DNA of 33,500 bases from an uncultured Veillonella sp. (lineage in GTDB: Bacteria; Bacillota; Negativicutes; Veillonellales; Veillonellaceae). This document shows positions 31,671 to 33,500 of this stretch, piece by piece. Below the pieces are notes generated by a model. It saw nothing but the letters and a program-made list of their open reading frames with translations. It did not search any database and was not told where the DNA came from. Where the stretch lies: positions 1 through 33,500 of the forward strand of contig NZ_CALLVP010000054.1 in NCBI RefSeq assembly GCF_938010505.1, written 5' to 3'. Within the stretch, counting starts at the first letter, position 1. Every line of letters begins with the position of its first letter. A program made the position numbers and the translations under genes.

Positions 31671-32555
31671 ATGCCAGCTAAACGATTTATTTGTCCCAAC
31701 GGGGACGAAATTAACATGTATGAATGTCTACTACGATGTCCTCAGGGAACGAGATGTATGTTTCTACCTACATTACGTGCGGTAGCTTCATCATTAGAAC
31801 GCAATTTGACTAAGCCTTCTGTTACTGAGCTGCTAAGTGGTACTCGTGAATTATATCTAAAAAAGATTACTGAATATGCCGTAGATCCACAAAAGCAACT
31901 ATATGCTTTACATGGTTCAGCTGTGCATACGATTACAGAGCATCATACCAGTGGCAATATGCTTTCAGAAGAACGTTTGAAAAATACCACCACAACAGGA
32001 CAGCTTGATTTATATGGGCAAGTGTTATCCAATACGGATACCACACTGGGCGATTTGAAAATTACCAGTTCTTATAAGTTAATGAGAGCGTTAGGATACT
32101 ACAAAAAAGATGTAGAAACTGGTGAAGTATACAAAACAGGTTTGAAGAAAGGCCAACCTAAAACACGAAAAGAATTATTCACCGATGGTGTACGTCATGT
32201 ATTAGACTGGGCTTTGCAATTAAACTACTACCGATTGCTGTTAGAAGAAGAAAGCTATACGGTATCATCTATGGTTATTCAGGCCCTTTGTCGTGATACA
32301 GGCTTACGCATTGCTTCTGAACGAGGTATTACGCAGCCGTTATATCTTATCCCTATCAACCCTATTAGCAATCATTGGTTAAAACGATATATGGAAGCTA
32401 AAGCAAAACGGTTACAACAAGCCATAGAAACGGGTGTAGTGCCGAAGAAATGTAGCCAACGTGAAACTTGGCATGGTAAAAAATGTGAAGGCTATTGTGC
32501 TGTATCCGCTCAATGCAAAGCAATTGAAGACGCACAACAAGTGAAGTCAGCATAG
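31671..32555 (+). CDS. PD-(D/E)XK nuclease, Cas4/RecB-like, with two cysteine clusters
   Basis: A 294-residue protein with the RecB-type nuclease signature: LHGSAVHTITE (His86), GQLDLYG with Asp113, and LGDLKITSS with Asp128 and Lys130. Eight or more cysteines fall in two groups: C8, C19, C23 and C29 near the N-terminus, and four in the C-terminal KKCSQRETWHGKKCEGYCAV plus SAQC. The C-terminal set resembles the Fe-S cluster of Cas4 and AddB nucleases. Beside an ERF annealing protein it is probably the 5'-3' exonuclease that makes the single strands to be annealed. ATG 31671 has GGAGG 6-7 nt upstream; an earlier in-frame ATG lies inside radC. Confidence 0.82.
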   Translation: MPAKRFICPNGDEINMYECLLRCPQGTRCMFLPTLRAVASSLERNLTKPSVTELLSGTRELYLKKITEYAVDPQKQLYALHGSAVHTITEHHTSGNMLSEERLKNTTTTGQLDLYGQVLSNTDTTLGDLKITSSYKLMRALGYYKKDVETGEVYKTGLKKGQPKTRKELFTDGVRHVLDWALQLNYYRLLLEEESYTVSSMVIQALCRDTGLRIASERGITQPLYLIPINPISNHWLKRYMEAKAKRLQQAIETGVVPKKCSQRETWHGKKCEGYCAVSAQCKAIEDAQQVKSA

Positions 32556-32570
32556 TAGAAAGGAAGCATT

Positions 32571-33401
32571 ATGACACAATACTGCGGTATTATTATTACG
32601 GAGACAGAACTCTATGTATCTGTAGTAAAAAGAATACAAAATAAAATTAAGGTACTAGATCGCTATATATGTAAACGTGGACAATCCCTCATTGCAGATT
32701 TGGCAATCATTCATAGTAAAAACGCAGACACCCCTACACTTTACTCATTAGCCTATACAGAAATCCCACATCTTATATTTAATAAGACTTGTTCTAATAC
32801 CCCTTTGCAAGATGCATGGAAGCAACGAGACGAGCTTACATCCGCACGAGATAATCAATATACTTACCAATTTATTTTACCCACCATAGATAACCAGGAA
32901 TGGATGTATATGGTGGGTATTTCTCAATCTAAGATATCCGAATTGCAGTGTGCCAAAACAATAAACCATATGGAAACGGAAGTTATTTCTTATTGGCCTA
33001 TATCATTACTTGATTTACATAAAAGTCATAGTAAACCTGTTCTTCTATTAATTGAGGAAAACAATACTGTTACGGGATATCTATGCAGTGGAACTGTAAT
33101 TGTAACTACAATTGATTGGAATCAAGATACGGAAACACCAAAAGATATGATTCAACGATTGCTAAAGAAATCTCCTGTTCAATTAAGTGACACACTTGAA
33201 ATTCAAGCATATTTGACCGAAAAAACATATCCTTTATGGAAAGACTTGCTTTCTCAATATGGAGCGGTCAACACGTCAACAATTACGGATGTCTTAAATC
33301 ATTTTACACATCGTTGGGATGGTAATTTATATATGGATGCATCTGCAGGTCTAAGTTATTATTTGGCACGATCTGGTGTGCAAGCGGAGGAACAAAAATG
33401 A
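32571..33401 (+). CDS. hypothetical protein (possible actin-like/PilM-type fold)
   Basis: A 276-aa protein between the nuclease and the ERF gene. The start, CGIIITETELYVSVVKRIQNKIKVLDR, resembles the first two beta-strands of ASKHA/PilM-type actin folds, and the end GNLYMDASAGLSYYLARSG resembles their closing helix. The phosphate loops are not convincing, so this remains a weak guess. No signal peptide or membrane segment. RBS AAAGGA. Its stop codon overlaps the next start (ATGA), so the two products are likely made in concert. Confidence 0.7.
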   Translation: MTQYCGIIITETELYVSVVKRIQNKIKVLDRYICKRGQSLIADLAIIHSKNADTPTLYSLAYTEIPHLIFNKTCSNTPLQDAWKQRDELTSARDNQYTYQFILPTIDNQEWMYMVGISQSKISELQCAKTINHMETEVISYWPISLLDLHKSHSKPVLLLIEENNTVTGYLCSGTVIVTTIDWNQDTETPKDMIQRLLKKSPVQLSDTLEIQAYLTEKTYPLWKDLLSQYGAVNTSTITDVLNHFTHRWDGNLYMDASAGLSYYLARSGVQAEEQK

Positions 33402-33500
33402 CGAATACAGCATTATATGAAAAGCTATCACTCGCTATGAAAAGCTGTAGCTACATTGAAAAAACAGGTGAAAATACCTTTCATGGGTATTCTTACGTTA
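33398..33500 (+). CDS. ERF-family single-strand annealing protein (partial, 5' end)
   Basis: The first 34 codons (MTNTALYEKLSLAMKSCSYI, then EKTGENTFHGYSYV) match the N-terminus of phage ERF recombinases, which typically read KAMxxxGYIxKxGxNxFHxYxYxSE. ERF proteins anneal complementary strands in phage recombination. RBS GGAGG 7 nt upstream; start overlaps the previous stop. The gene runs off the right end, so the assignment rests on a short stretch. Confidence 0.75.
   Translation, partial: MTNTALYEKLSLAMKSCSYIEKTGENTFHGYSYV

Noticed and set aside
31671..32555. A CRISPR-associated Cas4
   Set aside because: The nuclease and cysteine motifs are Cas4-like, but no cas1, cas2 or array is nearby, and the ERF neighbour points to a phage-type recombination exonuclease.

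Overview
The window looks like chromosome of a diderm, low-GC member of the Negativicutes, most likely Veillonella. The DNA is A+T-rich with Firmicutes-style ribosome binding sites and a TPP riboswitch/rho-independent terminator leader. It also encodes outer-membrane proteins: an OmpA-type porin and a large trimeric autotransporter with an extended signal peptide. The genus is an inference from gene content and protein style; no search was run.

Layout, left part (1-15.7 kb). The 5' end of a 16S rRNA gene on the minus strand has two tandem promoters. It is followed by an exported SIMPL-domain protein converging on menG with a 20-bp overlap, the Ser/Thr symporter sstT, and a pyridine-nucleotide disulfide oxidoreductase with a Fur-like box over its predicted start of transcription. 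Then come a secreted PepSY-type protein, an AI-2E/PerM-family permease, an OmpA-family porin and a MATE efflux pump. A 4.1-kb trimeric autotransporter gene follows; it is broken by three one-base losses in poly-A tracts and one nonsense codon.

Middle part (15.7-25.5 kb). A minus-strand 5-oxoproline operon runs pxpA, an NRAMP-like transporter, pxpB, pxpC. The transporter lacks the usual NRAMP metal ligands, so it may import the operon's substrate. A TPP-riboswitch-controlled thiC-thiS-thiE' operon follows; thiE is only a C-terminal fragment, and ThiS ends Gly-Gly-Asn rather than Gly-Gly. Next are a ClpL-type AAA+ chaperone with a repeat operator over its promoter and a stand-alone HsdR-N-type nuclease-domain protein.

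Right part (25.5-33.5 kb). A decayed IS200-type insertion sequence lies next to a 45-nt 3' fragment of a tRNA-Arg(UCU) gene that still has its terminator. This is the signature of an attachment site, so everything to the right appears to be an integrated element running past the window end. Its cargo begins with a minus-strand restriction-modification operon (C5 methyltransferase, Eco47II-like endonuclease, PIN-domain protein). Diverging from it are two tandem paralogous 87-aa proteins of unknown function. Then comes a plus-strand operon behind a leader hairpin: unknown protein, RadC, Cas4/RecB-like PD-(D/E)XK nuclease, unknown protein, and the start of an ERF-type single-strand annealing protein. 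That is a phage/ICE-type recombination module.

The best candidates for something undescribed are the methyltransferase-endonuclease-PIN operon with the adjacent paralog pair, the non-canonical NRAMP-like transporter in the 5-oxoprolinase operon, and the post-anchor coiled-coil tail of the trimeric autotransporter.
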